Below, in pieces: positions 5,789 through 6,213 of a DNA stretch of 6,213 nt. The stretch is from Verrucomicrobia bacterium UBA1263 (GTDB lineage: Bacteria; Verrucomicrobiota; Verrucomicrobiia; Limisphaerales; UBA1412). The notes beneath the pieces were generated by a model, which saw only the letters and a list, made by a program, of their open reading frames with translations, searched no databases and was not told where the DNA came from. The stretch is from positions 15,787 through 21,999 of the forward strand of contig DBVN01000117.1 of NCBI GenBank assembly GCA_002308515.1, written 5' to 3'. The stretch's first letter is position 1. Each line of letters starts with the position of its first letter. Position numbers and translations under genes: made by a program.

Positions 5789-6213
5789 GTGAAACAATAT
5801 CACGATTTATTAAAACTGGTTCTGTCCGAAGGGACTTGGACCACGAACCGCACCGGAGTCAGGACTCTGGCCGTGTTTGGTGCCCAGGCACGGTTCCCGC
5901 TGGGGGATACCTTTCCGCTGCTGACCACCAAGAAGGTCCATCTGCGTTCCATCATCCATGAATTGCTCTGGTTCCTGCGCGGAGATACGAATATCAAGTA
6001 TCTCCACGAGAACAAAGTGACCATCTGGGACGAATGGGCCGATGCCAATGGCGACCTGGGCCGCATCTACGGCGCGCAGTGGAGCGACTGGAGAACGCCT
6101 GACGGTCGGTCTATCAATCAGATAGACAACGTCATCGAGCAGATACGGAAATCCCCGGACAGCCGCCGCCTGATCGTTACGGCCTGGAATCCGGGCGAGC
6201 TGGATCAGATGGC
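5789..6213 (+). CDS. thyA: Thymidylate synthase, N-terminal part (runs off the right edge)
   Basis: ThyA makes dTMP from dUMP using methylene-tetrahydrofolate as carbon donor and reductant. The first 141 codons are present and align gap-free with E. coli ThyA numbering. N-R-T-G places the dUMP-phosphate-binding R21. H-L-R-S-I-I-H-E-L-L-W-F-L carries E58. V-T-I-W-D-E-W-A-D carries W80, Y94 is in R-I-Y-G, and D-S-R-R supplies R126 and R127, which reach the partner subunit's active site. The catalytic Cys (146 in E. coli) would lie five codons past the window edge. GTG at 5789 is chosen because it yields (M)KQYHDLL at exactly the E. coli start; an in-frame TGA at 5762-5764 leaves only a TTG at 5774 as an alternative. 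No Shine-Dalgarno is visible. The efp terminator lies immediately upstream, so the promoter or readthrough arrangement is unclear. Confidence 0.95.
   Translation, partial: MKQYHDLLKLVLSEGTWTTNRTGVRTLAVFGAQARFPLGDTFPLLTTKKVHLRSIIHELLWFLRGDTNIKYLHENKVTIWDEWADANGDLGRIYGAQWSDWRTPDGRSINQIDNVIEQIRKSPDSRRLIVTAWNPGELDQM

Noticed and set aside
4937..5803. 288-codon minus-strand open frame across efp and the spacer
   Set aside because: It is antisense to a complete, well-conserved efp, crosses its terminator and is His-rich in the manner of reverse-complement reading.
5761..5961. ATG-started frame at 5761 as an alternative start for the last gene
   Set aside because: It is in a different frame from thyA and starts inside the terminator loop. 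The thyA frame from GTG 5789 matches the family residue by residue.

Overview
The window looks like a bacterial chromosome segment. It carries housekeeping genes: dapF, an Hsp70 chaperone, efp and thyA. Between dapF and the chaperone sits a pair of unrecognised membrane-anchored proteins in clearly more AT-rich DNA. The efp product has a loop of the type P-G-N-L-R-A-F and looks, from memory of family sequences, like the EF-P of Verrucomicrobiota/Lentisphaerota-type bacteria (PVC group). The weak Shine-Dalgarno sequences before most genes fit such a lineage. This placement is an inference.

Layout, left to right. Positions 1-116 (minus strand) hold the first 38 codons of dapF (diaminopimelate epimerase), which runs off the left edge. 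A 249-base divergent AT-rich spacer follows and contains a possible promoter for the next gene. Positions 366-1673 and 1707-3050 (plus strand) are two tandem genes for proteins of 435 and 447 residues. Each has one N-terminal membrane anchor, a short coiled coil and a large alpha-helical, HEAT-like domain. They share an alignable core, so they appear to be diverged duplicates; their function is unknown. They lie in the same reading frame, separated by one TAA and 11 sense codons. They converge, with 13 bases between stop codons, on a minus-strand Hsp70 gene (3064-4944) whose lid domain resembles HscA more than DnaK. After a 211-base divergent spacer come efp (5156-5719), a strong intrinsic terminator (5751-5775), and the first 141 codons of thyA (5789 to the right edge).

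The housekeeping genes serve lysine/peptidoglycan precursor synthesis (DapF), protein folding (Hsp70), ribosome rescue at proline stretches (EF-P) and dTMP synthesis (ThyA). They do not form one pathway, and three transcription directions are mixed. The unusual part is the AT-rich 366-3050 pair. The EF-P with Asn at the usual modified-lysine position, and the thyA start only 13 bases after the efp terminator, also deserve attention. I saw no mobile element, CRISPR array, tRNA or rRNA.
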